Assembly: GCA_030426265.1 (NCBI GenBank)
Contig: JAUHYP010000016.1
Location: 1 to 59,930, forward strand
Reading direction: 5' to 3'
Length of the DNA stretch: 59,930 nucleotides
Source of the DNA: Gammaproteobacteria bacterium
GTDB taxonomy: Bacteria; Pseudomonadota; Gammaproteobacteria; Xanthomonadales; SZUA-36
Part shown: one piece after another, positions 26,270-34,999 of the stretch
Numbering within the stretch: the stretch's first letter is position 1
How the letters are laid out: every line of letters starts with the position of its first letter
The notes under the pieces: generated by a model
Databases searched by the model: none
The model's input: the letters and a program-made list of their open reading frames with translations, nothing else
Told to the model about the DNA's origin: nothing
Translations under genes and position numbers: made by a program

Positions 26270-29146
26270 ATGGATCCGGCACTCTGGCGCAGGGCCGAAG
26301 CCCTGTTCGGCGAAATCGCGGACCTGCCGGCGGAACGGCGTGCGGCCCGGTTGGACCAGGCCTGTGGCGATGACAACGCCCTGCGCGACCTCGTCGAAAC
26401 CCTTCTCGAAGGCGACCGGCTCGAGGACCGGGTGGCCCCCGCCCTGGAACGGGCTGCCGCCGATGTCGGCGTCGATCAGGAGTCGGTCTGGCTGGGCCGC
26501 GCTGTCGGCGCCTACACCCTGACCGGAAAAATCGCCGCCGGCGGAATGGGCGTGGTATACCGGGGCCGGCGCTCGGACGCATCCTACGACCAGGAGGTCG
26601 CGGTGAAACTGCTGACCAGTTCCCTGGTCACCGGTGAGCTGCGACGACGCCTCCTGGTGGAACGGCAGATCCTCGCGAACCTCAACCACCCGAACATCTG
26701 CCGTCTGCTGGACGGCGGCGAGACGGACGAGGGCGTGCCGTTCCTGGTCATGGAGTTGATCGAGGGCGAACCCATCACCGAGTGGTGCGATCACCAGGGC
26801 CTGGGCGTGCGCGAGCGCGTCGCCCTGGGCCGACAGGTCTGCGAAGCGGTGCAGTTCGCCCACCGCAACCTAGTGGTGCACCGCGACATCAAGCCCGGCA
26901 ACATCCTGGTGACCGCCGACGGCGTCCCGAAGCTGCTGGACTTCGGCATCGCCAAGTTGCTGGACCCGGTGGCCGACAGCGGCCACACCACGGTGGCGGG
27001 GTTTCGCATGCTCTCCCCGCGTTACGCCAGCCCGGAACAGGTGCTGGGCGGCGCGGTCACCACGGCCAGCGACACCTACAGCCTGGGCCTGTTGTTGTTC
27101 GAAATGCTCTGCGGCAGCGACCCCTTCGGCCGGGACGAGTCCTCGGCAACGGGTGGACGCATGCCGATGCCGGACTTCGAGCACCCGGCCCGGCCGACAC
27201 GCCGCCTGGCGCAGAGAGACGACGCCGAGTCGATCGCCCGGCGGCGTGATGCGACGGTGGCGGGCCTCGCCCGTTCACTGAAGGGCGACCTGGAGACCAT
27301 CCTGGCGAAAGCGCTGCGCAACGAGCCGGAGCGCCGCTACCAGACCGCCCGCGAACTGGCCGACGAACTCGACCGTTACCTGGACTCTCGGCCCGTCCTG
27401 GCCCGGCCGCCCACCGCCGGCTACCTGGTGTCCCGATTCTGGCGCCGGCACAAGGGCGCCTCCATCGCCGCCGCCGTGGCCGTGTTCGCGATGCTGGCCG
27501 GAACGACGGCCGCCACCGTCGGTTTCATCCAGGCGCGCGAATCCGAGCGGGTGGCCGCGGCCGAGGCGCGCAATGCCGAGGCAATCTCCGGATTCCTGCT
27601 CAGCCTGTTCGAAGAGTCGGATCCGGAAGTGTCCGTGGGCGAACCGCGCAGCGTTCGTGAATTGCTCGACATCGGGATGGAACGCGCGGACCGGGAGCTG
27701 GCCGCTTCGCCCCTGGCGCTGGCCAGCGTCAAGGAGACGATGTCGGAGGTGTACAAGTCCCTCTCCGAGTTCGACGTCGCCCAGCGGCTGAACGAGGAGG
27801 CCTATGCGCTGGTCCTCGAGCACACGCCGGACGACAGTGATGCCCAGGTGCGCCTCATGGGCGACATCGGGGACCTCGCACGCATCCGCGAGGACCTGAC
27901 CGAGGCCCGGCGCTGGCTGGAGCAGGCCCGGGACCTGCATCTCGCTTCCGGTGGTCCTGAAACCCGCGCCCTGGCCAGTGTGCTGAACAACCTGGCCCTG
28001 GTGCTCGAATCCGAGGGCGAGCACGATGCGGCCCTTGCGTTGATGAAGGAGTCGCTGGCCGTGCGCCAGCGCTTGTTCGTCGCCCCCAACGACCAGATTT
28101 CCGTCAGCCTGCACAACATCGGCTGGCTGCTGTCGCGCAATGGTGACCTGGATGAGGCCGAGCGCTACCTTCGCGAGGCCATCGCCATGCGTGAAGCGGT
28201 ATGGGGTGAGTTTCATCCCCGCGTCGCGCTGACCACGGTGATCCTCTCGCGCGTCCAGAAGGCGAAGGGCGACTGGGAGGCCGCCGAGCGTTCCGCGCAC
28301 AGGGCGCTGGAGATCAACCGTGCCGTGTTCGAGCCGGGACACCGCGACATTCCCCTGGCGCTGTTCGAGCTGGCCGCCGTCAAGGAAGGGGTGGGGGAAC
28401 TGGCTGCCGCCAACGAGCTGTATCGCGAAACCCTGGCGCTGGATATCGAGGCCAACGGACCGCGCAGTTTCGACGCCGCCTACTCGATGAAAACCTACGC
28501 GCGCACCCTGGTCGACCTGGGCCGCCCCGACGAGGCCATTCCGCTGTTCGAGGAAGCCCTGAGCATCTTTCGCGAGTCGGGTCGCAACACGCTGCGCCCG
28601 GCGTACGACACGACCACCCACCTGGGGCGGGCGCTCACCCTGGCGGGCCAGCCCAACGTGGCGCTCGAATACCTGTCGGAAGCTCCGGATGAGTCCATCG
28701 TCTCTTACGTCAAAGGGCGCATGTTCGCAGAACGCGGACTGGCGCTATCGGCGGCGGAACTCGCCCTGGGCCGCGATGATGCAGCACTCAGCTACGCAGA
28801 CTCGGTGCTCGCCGCCGAGGAAGCCCTGGCGCCTGAAGAAAGGAATCGCCTGGGCGAGGCCTTGCAGGCGAGGGCGCGCCTGGCCATCGGTCGGGGTGAG
28901 GCGGACATGGCCGAGGCCCTGCTGGCCCGCGCCGCCGAAGACTTCGCCACCCGCGGCGCGACCATCGACTGGCGCAGCGCCCTGGTCGAGCTCGACCGCA
29001 GCCGGATTGCCTGCTTCGAGGGTGATGCCCTGCGGGCTGAGGCGCTGGCCGGAGGTGCATTGCCTGTTCTGCGAGAGGCGTTCGGGGATGACAGCCCGCG
29101 CCTGGCTCAGCTGGAGCATTGCGCCCATAGGAGCGCGGGCCGATGA
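26270..29146 (+). CDS. Receptor-like Ser/Thr protein kinase with extracytoplasmic TPR domain
   Basis: A 958-residue inner-membrane protein. The kinase domain spans about residues 80-370: glycine loop AAGGMGVVY (from 89), Lys113 in AVKLL, catalytic HRD (204-206) in VVHRDIKPGN, DFG (224-226) and YASPEQ. A membrane helix at about 396-418 (AAAVAVFAMLAGTTAATVGF) is followed by a roughly 530-residue periplasmic part made of tetratricopeptide repeats (for example LNNLALVLESEGEHDAALAL, LDEAERYLREAIAMREAVWG), likely a ligand- or protein-sensing module. The genetic pairing with an ECF sigma suggests phosphorylation of the sigma factor or of a linked regulator. It overlaps the DUF418 gene as ATGA. Confidence 0.93.
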   Translation: MDPALWRRAEALFGEIADLPAERRAARLDQACGDDNALRDLVETLLEGDRLEDRVAPALERAAADVGVDQESVWLGRAVGAYTLTGKIAAGGMGVVYRGRRSDASYDQEVAVKLLTSSLVTGELRRRLLVERQILANLNHPNICRLLDGGETDEGVPFLVMELIEGEPITEWCDHQGLGVRERVALGRQVCEAVQFAHRNLVVHRDIKPGNILVTADGVPKLLDFGIAKLLDPVADSGHTTVAGFRMLSPRYASPEQVLGGAVTTASDTYSLGLLLFEMLCGSDPFGRDESSATGGRMPMPDFEHPARPTRRLAQRDDAESIARRRDATVAGLARSLKGDLETILAKALRNEPERRYQTARELADELDRYLDSRPVLARPPTAGYLVSRFWRRHKGASIAAAVAVFAMLAGTTAATVGFIQARESERVAAAEARNAEAISGFLLSLFEESDPEVSVGEPRSVRELLDIGMERADRELAASPLALASVKETMSEVYKSLSEFDVAQRLNEEAYALVLEHTPDDSDAQVRLMGDIGDLARIREDLTEARRWLEQARDLHLASGGPETRALASVLNNLALVLESEGEHDAALALMKESLAVRQRLFVAPNDQISVSLHNIGWLLSRNGDLDEAERYLREAIAMREAVWGEFHPRVALTTVILSRVQKAKGDWEAAERSAHRALEINRAVFEPGHRDIPLALFELAAVKEGVGELAAANELYRETLALDIEANGPRSFDAAYSMKTYARTLVDLGRPDEAIPLFEEALSIFRESGRNTLRPAYDTTTHLGRALTLAGQPNVALEYLSEAPDESIVSYVKGRMFAERGLALSAAELALGRDDAALSYADSVLAAEEALAPEERNRLGEALQARARLAIGRGEADMAEALLARAAEDFATRGATIDWRSALVELDRSRIACFEGDALRAEALAGGALPVLREAFGDDSPRLAQLEHCAHRSAGR

Positions 29147-30459
29147 TGGCCGGCATGCCCCCGAGCGCCATGGACAACCGGCGAATCGCCGAACTCGATC
29201 TCCTGCGCGGTTTCGCCGTGCTCGGCATTTTCGTCATGAACCTCATGGGGTTTGCCTTGCCCCTGGACGCCTATGACAACCCCGCCGTCGCCGGGGGCGA
29301 CAGCGGCTGGAACCGGATTGCCTTCTACCTCCAGGACGCCTTCTTCGATGGCCGCATGCGGGCCATTTTCTGCCTCCTGTTCGGCGCGTCCCTGGCCATC
29401 GCCTTCGACCGGGTCCGGGCGGCCGGTGGAGACTTCGTGACGCTGCACCGGCGCAACCTGTGGCTGGTCGGGCTGGGCGTCGTGCACTGCGTGCTCCTCC
29501 AGATGCCGGGCGACATCCTCTACGAATACGGCATCGCCGCGCTGCTGATCTGGAGTTTCGCCGGTGCCCCGACCCGCCGACTGATGGTTGCCGGCGTCAG
29601 CCTTCTGGTGCTGGTCTCCGTGCTCAACGTCGTCGATGTCAACAACGAACATCACGCCCAGCAGGCCCTGGAGCAGTTGCAGGCGCGGGACGCTGCCGGT
29701 GAGGCGCTGTCCGAAGCGGAACGGACAGACCTCGAAGCCTGGTCGGACTCGCTGGAGGAGCGCGGCCTCGTCGGCGTCCAGGAAGCCGCGGTGGAGCAGG
29801 TCGAGGCGATGCGCGATGCGCGCAGCTGGGTCGCCACCTGGCGCCTGTGGGCCGACGACATGCGCGAAGCGCTCACCCTGGGGCCCTCGGCCTGGTACTT
29901 CCTGGCGGTCCCGGGCGTGATGCTGATGGGCATGGCGCTGTACCGCCTGGGCTTTCTGAACGGCCGCCTCGGTAGCGGCGCCTATGTCTTCTGGCTCGTC
30001 GTCGGGCTGGCCGCATCCCTGGCCAGCCACCTGCAGACCCGGGCCTGGGCGGCGGAAGGCTTCAGCACCAGTGGGCTCTATCCCCTGGACCAGATCTGGT
30101 ACGGCAGTTACGAGACCCTGAGGGTGCTTTCCGCGCTGGGGTGGATCTCGGCCTGGCTGCTGAGCGTGCGCTGGATCGGCATGACGGTCCTGCACCGGGC
30201 CCTGGCGAGCACCGGTCGCATGGCGCTGACGGTCTACCTGTCACAGACGGTCATCGCCACCACGCTGTTCTACGGCTGGGGCTTCGGACTCTACGGCCGG
30301 TTCGAACGCGCGGAGCTGCTGCTCCTCGGTCTGCTGATCCTGATCCTGCAGGTCGTGTTGGCCAACCTCTGGCTAAGCCGTTTCCGGCAGGGGCCGATGG
30401 AAGTCCTGTGGCGAAGGCTCGCCGACGGAGGGCGTCCTTTCCGGAAGCCCGCCGACTGA
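29143..30459 (+). CDS. DUF418 family integral membrane protein
   Basis: A 438-residue protein with about 9-10 membrane helices. It begins with RIAELDLLRGFAVLGIFVMN, the hallmark of DUF418/YeiB-type proteins, and has RAIFCLLFGASLAIAFDR and a C-terminal GRMALTVYLSQTVIATTLFY segment. YeiB-like proteins resemble acyltransferase-3/HGSNAT-type membrane acyl transferases, but no activity is established for most. It is translationally coupled to the kinase gene, so it may be an output or accessory of that system. It is convergent with the beta-barrel gene, with 21 bases between. Confidence 0.85.
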   Translation: MMAGMPPSAMDNRRIAELDLLRGFAVLGIFVMNLMGFALPLDAYDNPAVAGGDSGWNRIAFYLQDAFFDGRMRAIFCLLFGASLAIAFDRVRAAGGDFVTLHRRNLWLVGLGVVHCVLLQMPGDILYEYGIAALLIWSFAGAPTRRLMVAGVSLLVLVSVLNVVDVNNEHHAQQALEQLQARDAAGEALSEAERTDLEAWSDSLEERGLVGVQEAAVEQVEAMRDARSWVATWRLWADDMREALTLGPSAWYFLAVPGVMLMGMALYRLGFLNGRLGSGAYVFWLVVGLAASLASHLQTRAWAAEGFSTSGLYPLDQIWYGSYETLRVLSALGWISAWLLSVRWIGMTVLHRALASTGRMALTVYLSQTVIATTLFYGWGFGLYGRFERAELLLLGLLILILQVVLANLWLSRFRQGPMEVLWRRLADGGRPFRKPAD

Positions 30460-30480
30460 TCATTTACCGGCAATGGCTCT

Positions 30481-31680
30481 TCAGAACGCTTCACCCATAC
30501 CGAGGTAGAACTGGGTATCGTCCTTGCCGCGGGCGATGTCGAAACGCAGGCTCATGTTGTTGTTCGGTGCGATGACCCAGCGCACGCCCACGCCGGCGGA
30601 GGGCAGGGTTTCGCCCCAGTGCCCGAACTCCGAATCCACGGTACCCACCCCCGCGAACGCCACCGCGCCGAACCGCGGCATGAATCGGTAGCGCCACTCC
30701 GCCTGCGTGGCCAGCAGGAAGCGGTTGCGGTAGGTGCCGGTCTGGTATCCACGCAGGTCCGATTGCTGGCCAAAGGCGGGAAACATGAAGAACGGAACGT
30801 CGCCGGCGACATACGCGGTCGCGATGCGGGCGGCGAGCACGGATTTCGCGCCGAATGAGAAGTAGGCGTTGGCGTCGAAGCTGTAGTCCTCGTAATCCCG
30901 GTCGCTGCCGACCCAGTCGCGGGAGATTCCGACCTGGCCTTCGACCAGCCAGCCTTCAGTGGGGTAGAACTGGTTGTCACGCGTGTCGTACTGGGCGCGC
31001 GGCGCCAGGGTGACCAGGTTGAAGTCGATGCCGATGTCCGGGGTGGGCGTGCCGGGGGGCAGGAAATCCTCGGGCAGGTTCAGGGTCGCGGAAGTGCGGT
31101 TGACGATGACGCGCAGGCCGGCGTGCATGTCGGGGATGACCTGGTGCAGGGCCTCGGCGAGGAGCATGCCCATGTCCTGTTTCAGAGGCACCGACTGCTC
31201 GAGGTTGTTGCCGATGCCGTAGTAGTCGTAATTGAGTTCCGCGCCGAAGATCGCCCCGCGCAAACGCCAGAGGTCGCCACCCAGGCTGCCGCTGTGGAAC
31301 AGCCCGCCGCCGAAGCTCTCCGACTCGGAATAGAAACCGACGGCGCCGGTGATCCACACCTGGTCATCCGGCTCGGTGAACGAGGGCTTGTACAGAAACA
31401 TGGCCGGTACGGCCAGCTTCCACCCCAACAGGGGGCTGTGGGAGGGCAGGGGCGCGATGACGAATTCGCGATTGGCGCCGGTTTCCTCGGAGCTTGCTTC
31501 GTCGTCCACGCGGACATCGATGACATCACCGGGAACGCCTTCCTCGTGGTGCGCGCTTTCGAGTTCCAGGGCGCCGGGCGCCACCTTGACATCGGAGCGG
31601 GCACCGGGCGGCCAACCGGCCAGGACCAGGGCCAGCAGCAGCGCCCAGCCGGCCTGGCGCTTGCAAGCCGAGTACATCAT
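30481..31680 (-). CDS. Outer-membrane beta-barrel protein (surface antigen D15/BamA-TamA C-terminal type)
   Basis: A 399-residue exported protein with signal peptide (AGWALLLALVLAGWPPGARS). The body has alternating aromatic/hydrophobic strands, with YDTRDNQFYPTEGW (the D15 signature), FGQQSDLRGYQTGTYR (resembling the VRGF loop of Omp85 proteins) and a C-terminal strand ending GMGEAF with terminal Phe, the BAM recognition signal. No POTRA domain is present. ATG at 31680 is chosen for GGGGGGA just upstream. It is downstream of the HEAT/anti-sigma/ECF genes, separated by 129 bases, so it may be part of that regulon. Confidence 0.82.
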   Translation of the reverse strand: MMYSACKRQAGWALLLALVLAGWPPGARSDVKVAPGALELESAHHEEGVPGDVIDVRVDDEASSEETGANREFVIAPLPSHSPLLGWKLAVPAMFLYKPSFTEPDDQVWITGAVGFYSESESFGGGLFHSGSLGGDLWRLRGAIFGAELNYDYYGIGNNLEQSVPLKQDMGMLLAEALHQVIPDMHAGLRVIVNRTSATLNLPEDFLPPGTPTPDIGIDFNLVTLAPRAQYDTRDNQFYPTEGWLVEGQVGISRDWVGSDRDYEDYSFDANAYFSFGAKSVLAARIATAYVAGDVPFFMFPAFGQQSDLRGYQTGTYRNRFLLATQAEWRYRFMPRFGAVAFAGVGTVDSEFGHWGETLPSAGVGVRWVIAPNNNMSLRFDIARGKDDTQFYLGMGEAF

Positions 31681-31809
31681 GGATCCCCCCACGGATCAGG
31701 CTACCAGGCCCCCATCATAGACCCTGGCAGTGCTCGATGGGTGGGTGCCGCGTCTGCCCGGAAAGGCCCGCCCGGCGGCTGTCGGTGCGAACCTTCGGCC
31801 CGACTCGAT

Positions 31810-32616
31810 CTACCTGGAACGGCCCAGCAGCAAGTCCTGGATGTAGTCCACGCCGGCGCCGTCATCGGTCTGCGCCAGCCAGAACAGGGCCTGTTTGCGA
31901 TCATGGAGATCCCGGTCCCGGTCCTCGATGACGTCGATGAGCACCTCGAGCCGGTCCTCGGCCGGGGACTGCGACCAGGCAAAGATCGCGTGTTCACGCA
32001 GGGCGCGGGTTTCACCGTGCTTCATCAGGTCGATCAGCACGTCGCGCGTTTCCGCGGAACGCAGCTGGGCCATCCAGAAAATGGCCTGTTCGCGCTCCTT
32101 GTCATGACCCGGCTTTCGGGCGATATCGACCAGGGCGTCCCGGCTGGCGGCGCCTTCCTGGGTGGCGATGGCGAGGAGACGCTCGTCCGTCCTGACCTTT
32201 CCGGACATCGAAGCCGTCAACAACCAGGAGAGGCTTTCTTCCGGGGTCACTTCGCCCAGGTCGGTCCACGGCGTCTCGGAACGGACCGGGCAGGCGGGGC
32301 CGAGGGTGCGCAGGTCGACCAGGGTGCCGCGATCGACGCGGGCGTAGAACTGCGCGGCCCCGGTGTCGGGGAGTGGGGGCACTTCGCTGGATCTGAAGCT
32401 GCCCCAGCCACCCCGTTGGCCGTCCAGGTCGCAACCGGTCCGGACGGCCCGGCCCGTGTTCCACTCGTAACAGCAGTTGTCTCCCGCGCCCTCCACCGCG
32501 TCGACCCGCCATGTGTACCAGCCATCGGCGGTGAACGGGGAGGGACCGTCCGCGGCGTGCGCGACGCCTGTGGAGAGGCCGAGCAGGAGCGTGGTGAGGC
32601 CGAGGGCGGATTTCAC
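31810..32616 (-). CDS. Exported HEAT-repeat protein (268 aa)
   Basis: A signal peptide (ALGLTTLLLGLSTGVAHA) is followed by a roughly 120-residue region with paired cysteines (DNCCYEWNTG and GCDLDGQ), then repeats such as REQAIFWMAQLRSAETRDVLIDL, ALREHAIFAWSQSPAEDRLEVL and RKQALFWLAQTDDGAGVDYI. These are HEAT/PBS-lyase-type helical pairs that form protein-binding solenoids. It overlaps the second HEAT gene as ATGA, so the two proteins are made together in the periplasm. It belongs to the ECF sigma/anti-sigma operon. The biochemical role is unknown; ligand or partner binding is inferred. Confidence 0.75.
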   Translation of the reverse strand: MKSALGLTTLLLGLSTGVAHAADGPSPFTADGWYTWRVDAVEGAGDNCCYEWNTGRAVRTGCDLDGQRGGWGSFRSSEVPPLPDTGAAQFYARVDRGTLVDLRTLGPACPVRSETPWTDLGEVTPEESLSWLLTASMSGKVRTDERLLAIATQEGAASRDALVDIARKPGHDKEREQAIFWMAQLRSAETRDVLIDLMKHGETRALREHAIFAWSQSPAEDRLEVLIDVIEDRDRDLHDRKQALFWLAQTDDGAGVDYIQDLLLGRSR

Positions 32617-33545
32617 TGCCCGTCCCCGCCCAGCGCTTCGTCGATGGCCTCGAACGCCGCATCGCTGTCCATGATGACCAGCAGGCGCAGCAATTCGGCC
32701 TTTTCGCGGTCGTTGCGCGCTGCCTTGAACAGGCGCAGGGCGCTTTCCTCGTCGCCTGCGACCAGGATGCCCTGGCGGACGGCGTCCTTGACGGCGGGGT
32801 CGTCGGTGCCCTGGTAGATCTCCACGAAGAAGTCGGGATCGTCCGGCCCGCCCGCGATGCCCAGTCCGCGCAAGGCGGCCAGTTGCCGTTCAGAGTCGCT
32901 GGCGTCACGCGCCATCACTTCCAGGCTTTCCGTGTCACCTGCGATGGCGAAGGCCTGGACCAGGCTCTCGGACATGCCCGGCCGGTCGCGCAGTTCAGCC
33001 AGTCGATCGGTGGCGCCCATCACGCCCAGCTGGTGGACGGCGGCCTCGAATTCCTCGTCGCTGCCGGCATTGGCCGCGACTTCGAACACCGAGTCCTCGT
33101 CGCCGGCGATCATCCAGGCTTCCAGCACGGCGCGGCGAACGCGGGCGTCACCGTTCCGGTAGAGGTCACCCAGGCCACTGGTCAGCTCCGGGTCGCCGCT
33201 GATGCCGATGGTGCGGATGGCTTCGAGCTGCAGCTCACCGCTCTCGTTGCGGGCAAATTCAAGGATGGCCTCGTGGGCCTCGGGCAGGTCGATTTGGCCG
33301 AGGATGAACAGGGCGCGGGCCTTGATCTCCTTGTCCTGTTCACTTGCCAGCAGTTTATTCAACAGGGGCAGGGCCCGTTCCGGCGGTGCCATCATCAAGG
33401 CCTCGATGGCGGCCATGCGCAGGGCCCGCGAATCGCTGTCGGCATCCTGTGCGAGGGCCGTGTGGGCCACCAACACGGACGTTGTGGTGGCCAGGGCGGT
33501 GGCCAGTGCCAGGGCCAGGGCGCGAGGTCTGATCGTTGTTTTCAT
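32613..33545 (-). CDS. Exported HEAT-repeat protein (310 aa)
   Basis: ATG at 33545 follows AAAGGA and opens a signal peptide (ALALALATALATTTSVLVAHTALA). The mature protein is almost entirely about eight HEAT-like repeats: RALPLLNKLLASEQDKEIKA, ALFILGQIDLPEAHEAILEF, ARNESGELQLEAIRTIG and further similar units. It is acidic. It lies directly upstream of the second HEAT gene and downstream of the anti-sigma candidate. A periplasmic scaffold that senses or transmits an envelope signal is one reading; enzyme activity is not suggested. Confidence 0.77.
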   Translation of the reverse strand: MKTTIRPRALALALATALATTTSVLVAHTALAQDADSDSRALRMAAIEALMMAPPERALPLLNKLLASEQDKEIKARALFILGQIDLPEAHEAILEFARNESGELQLEAIRTIGISGDPELTSGLGDLYRNGDARVRRAVLEAWMIAGDEDSVFEVAANAGSDEEFEAAVHQLGVMGATDRLAELRDRPGMSESLVQAFAIAGDTESLEVMARDASDSERQLAALRGLGIAGGPDDPDFFVEIYQGTDDPAVKDAVRQGILVAGDEESALRLFKAARNDREKAELLRLLVIMDSDAAFEAIDEALGGDGQ

Positions 33546-33588
33546 GGTGTGTTCCTTTGCCATGCCGGCCAATGGGGCCGGCGGTTCA

Positions 33589-34317
33589 TCAGGTGTTCGT
33601 CTGCTTCGATGAAGGCGCCTGGAGTTTGGTTAGCAGGGCGTTCATCTCGAAGGTCAGTTGCCGTTGCAGGGCCTCGGCGTCCTGCCCCTGCGCCTCGTCG
33701 CTGGCCAGGCGAAGCAGCACGGGCTCCAGGGCGCGCATTAGCCGTGCGATCTCGGGCGACTGCTGTTTCTCCGCGGCCTGTTCGAACAGGCGATTCTGCG
33801 CGACGATCTGCAGCAGCAGGGTGCTGCGCTCGTCCCCGCTGCGGCTCTCCAGGCCGGCGAGCTGGTGCTGGCGGTCTTCGAGATACACCCGCAGTCCGCG
33901 CTCGAAGGCGCCGTCGTGGAGGGTGGCGGCGGGCGGTACCGTATCGGTCGTGGCGACATCGGTGGCCACCGGAGATTCGCCCCGAGGCATCCAGACGCCG
34001 ATGGCGATTCCCAGGGCGAGGACCGAAGCAAAGGCCGCGCCGATGCCCAGCCAGGGAAAGCGCCGCGGTTCCGGCGCGGATTTCTGGCGCTCGAGTCGGG
34101 CCTCGCGGGTGACGAGGTCGTGCCACTGGTGTTTCAGGTGGGTGGGCGCCGTCGCGGGGATGTCCTCGCGCAGGGCATCCAGCCGCTCCGACAGGGCCCG
34201 GTATCGGGCGGCCAGCAGGTGGTCGGTCGCGAGGGCCTGTTCCACGTTGGCGCGCTCGGCGGCGTCGAGACCATCGTTCCAGTAGTACAGCGTCAGTGTC
34301 TGTTCGTCGATCATCAT
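33589..34317 (-). CDS. Transmembrane anti-sigma factor candidate
   Basis: A 242-residue protein with a cytosolic N-terminus (1-88), one membrane helix (about 89-110, LGIGAAFASVLALGIAIGVW) and an approximately 130-residue helical periplasmic part. It overlaps the ECF sigma gene stop as ATGA with AGGAG upstream. The N-terminus (EQTLTLYYWNDGLDAAERAN and a long amphipathic helix) is typical in shape for anti-sigma domains, but the zinc-binding His-x3-Cys-x2-Cys of the ZAS class is absent. A function in sequestering the adjacent sigma factor is inferred from position and topology. Confidence 0.72.
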   Translation of the reverse strand: MMIDEQTLTLYYWNDGLDAAERANVEQALATDHLLAARYRALSERLDALREDIPATAPTHLKHQWHDLVTREARLERQKSAPEPRRFPWLGIGAAFASVLALGIAIGVWMPRGESPVATDVATTDTVPPAATLHDGAFERGLRVYLEDRQHQLAGLESRSGDERSTLLLQIVAQNRLFEQAAEKQQSPEIARLMRALEPVLLRLASDEAQGQDAEALQRQLTFEMNALLTKLQAPSSKQTNT

Positions 34318-34838
34318 GCGCTCCTGAGGTCCGGCATCGAACCCCGCAGTTTTTTCACGGCCCGGAACACGGCCTGTTTGACCGTGCCCAGGCTGGCGTC
34401 CAGTTCCTCGGCGATCTCCTGCAGGCGCCAGTCCTCCAGGTGCTTGAGCACGAAGCACAGTCGCTCCGTTTCGCTGAGGCTGCGCATCGCCGATTGCAGG
34501 TCACGGTCCAATTCCCGTACCTGCTGGTGGTCCTCCGGCGACGGCTCGTCATTCGCCATCGCCTCATCGGGGTCGGTATCAGATACCGGGCGCCGCGCCC
34601 GCAGCAGGGACAGCGCGGAATTCACCGCGATGCGGTGGATCCAGGTTTCCAGCGCGGCCCCGCCCTGGAACTGGCGCCGCTTGCGCCAGGCGTTGAGCAG
34701 GGCGTCCTGCACCGCGTCCCCGGCCAATTCCGGGTTGCGCGTGATGCGCAGGCACGCGGCATACCACTGGTCTCCCCGCCGGGCGATGGCCTGGTGGAAG
34801 TCCGATTCCCCCGGTGTCTGATTGTTCTCGTCTGCCAT
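34314..34838 (-). CDS. ECF sigma factor (RpoE-like)
   Basis: A 174-residue sigma factor. Region 2 has PELAGDAVQDALLNAWRKRRQF and TWIHRIAVNSALSLLRARR; region 4 has MRSLSETERLCFVLKHLEDW and a helix-turn-helix (EIAEELDASLGTVKQAVFRA). It starts at ATG 34838 with AAGG upstream. It is the first gene of the minus-strand operon with anti-sigma, HEAT and HEAT genes, and is divergent from the RND efflux operon. It probably directs its own operon; its target promoter is not identifiable here. Confidence 0.92.
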   Translation of the reverse strand: MADENNQTPGESDFHQAIARRGDQWYAACLRITRNPELAGDAVQDALLNAWRKRRQFQGGAALETWIHRIAVNSALSLLRARRPVSDTDPDEAMANDEPSPEDHQQVRELDRDLQSAMRSLSETERLCFVLKHLEDWRLQEIAEELDASLGTVKQAVFRAVKKLRGSMPDLRSA

Positions 34839-34918
34839 GGACCTTGGATGCGGCGGCCTGGATTCAGGTTAGCAAGCAGCGCAGGGGAAACTGAACCGAC
34901 GGTAGGCCGATTGTCACA

Positions 34919-34947
34919 TTGACAAAAAGAGAATGAACGTTCATTCT
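34919..34947 (+). promoter_or_regulatory. RND operon promoter with TetR-type palindromic operator
   Basis: TTGACA at 34919-34924 is a perfect sigma-70 -35 box. AGAATGAACGTTCATTCT at 34930-34947 is a perfect 18-base palindrome lying in the promoter spacer/-10 position, the usual place for a TetR-family operator. The TetR gene at the end of the same operon (39408) is the obvious binder. The -10 is weak (CATTCT), or hidden in the palindrome. Confidence 0.62.
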
Positions 34948-34999
34948 TCAATTCGTCGACCCTGCCGTACCGGCACAATCACCAAGAGATCTGAATCCG

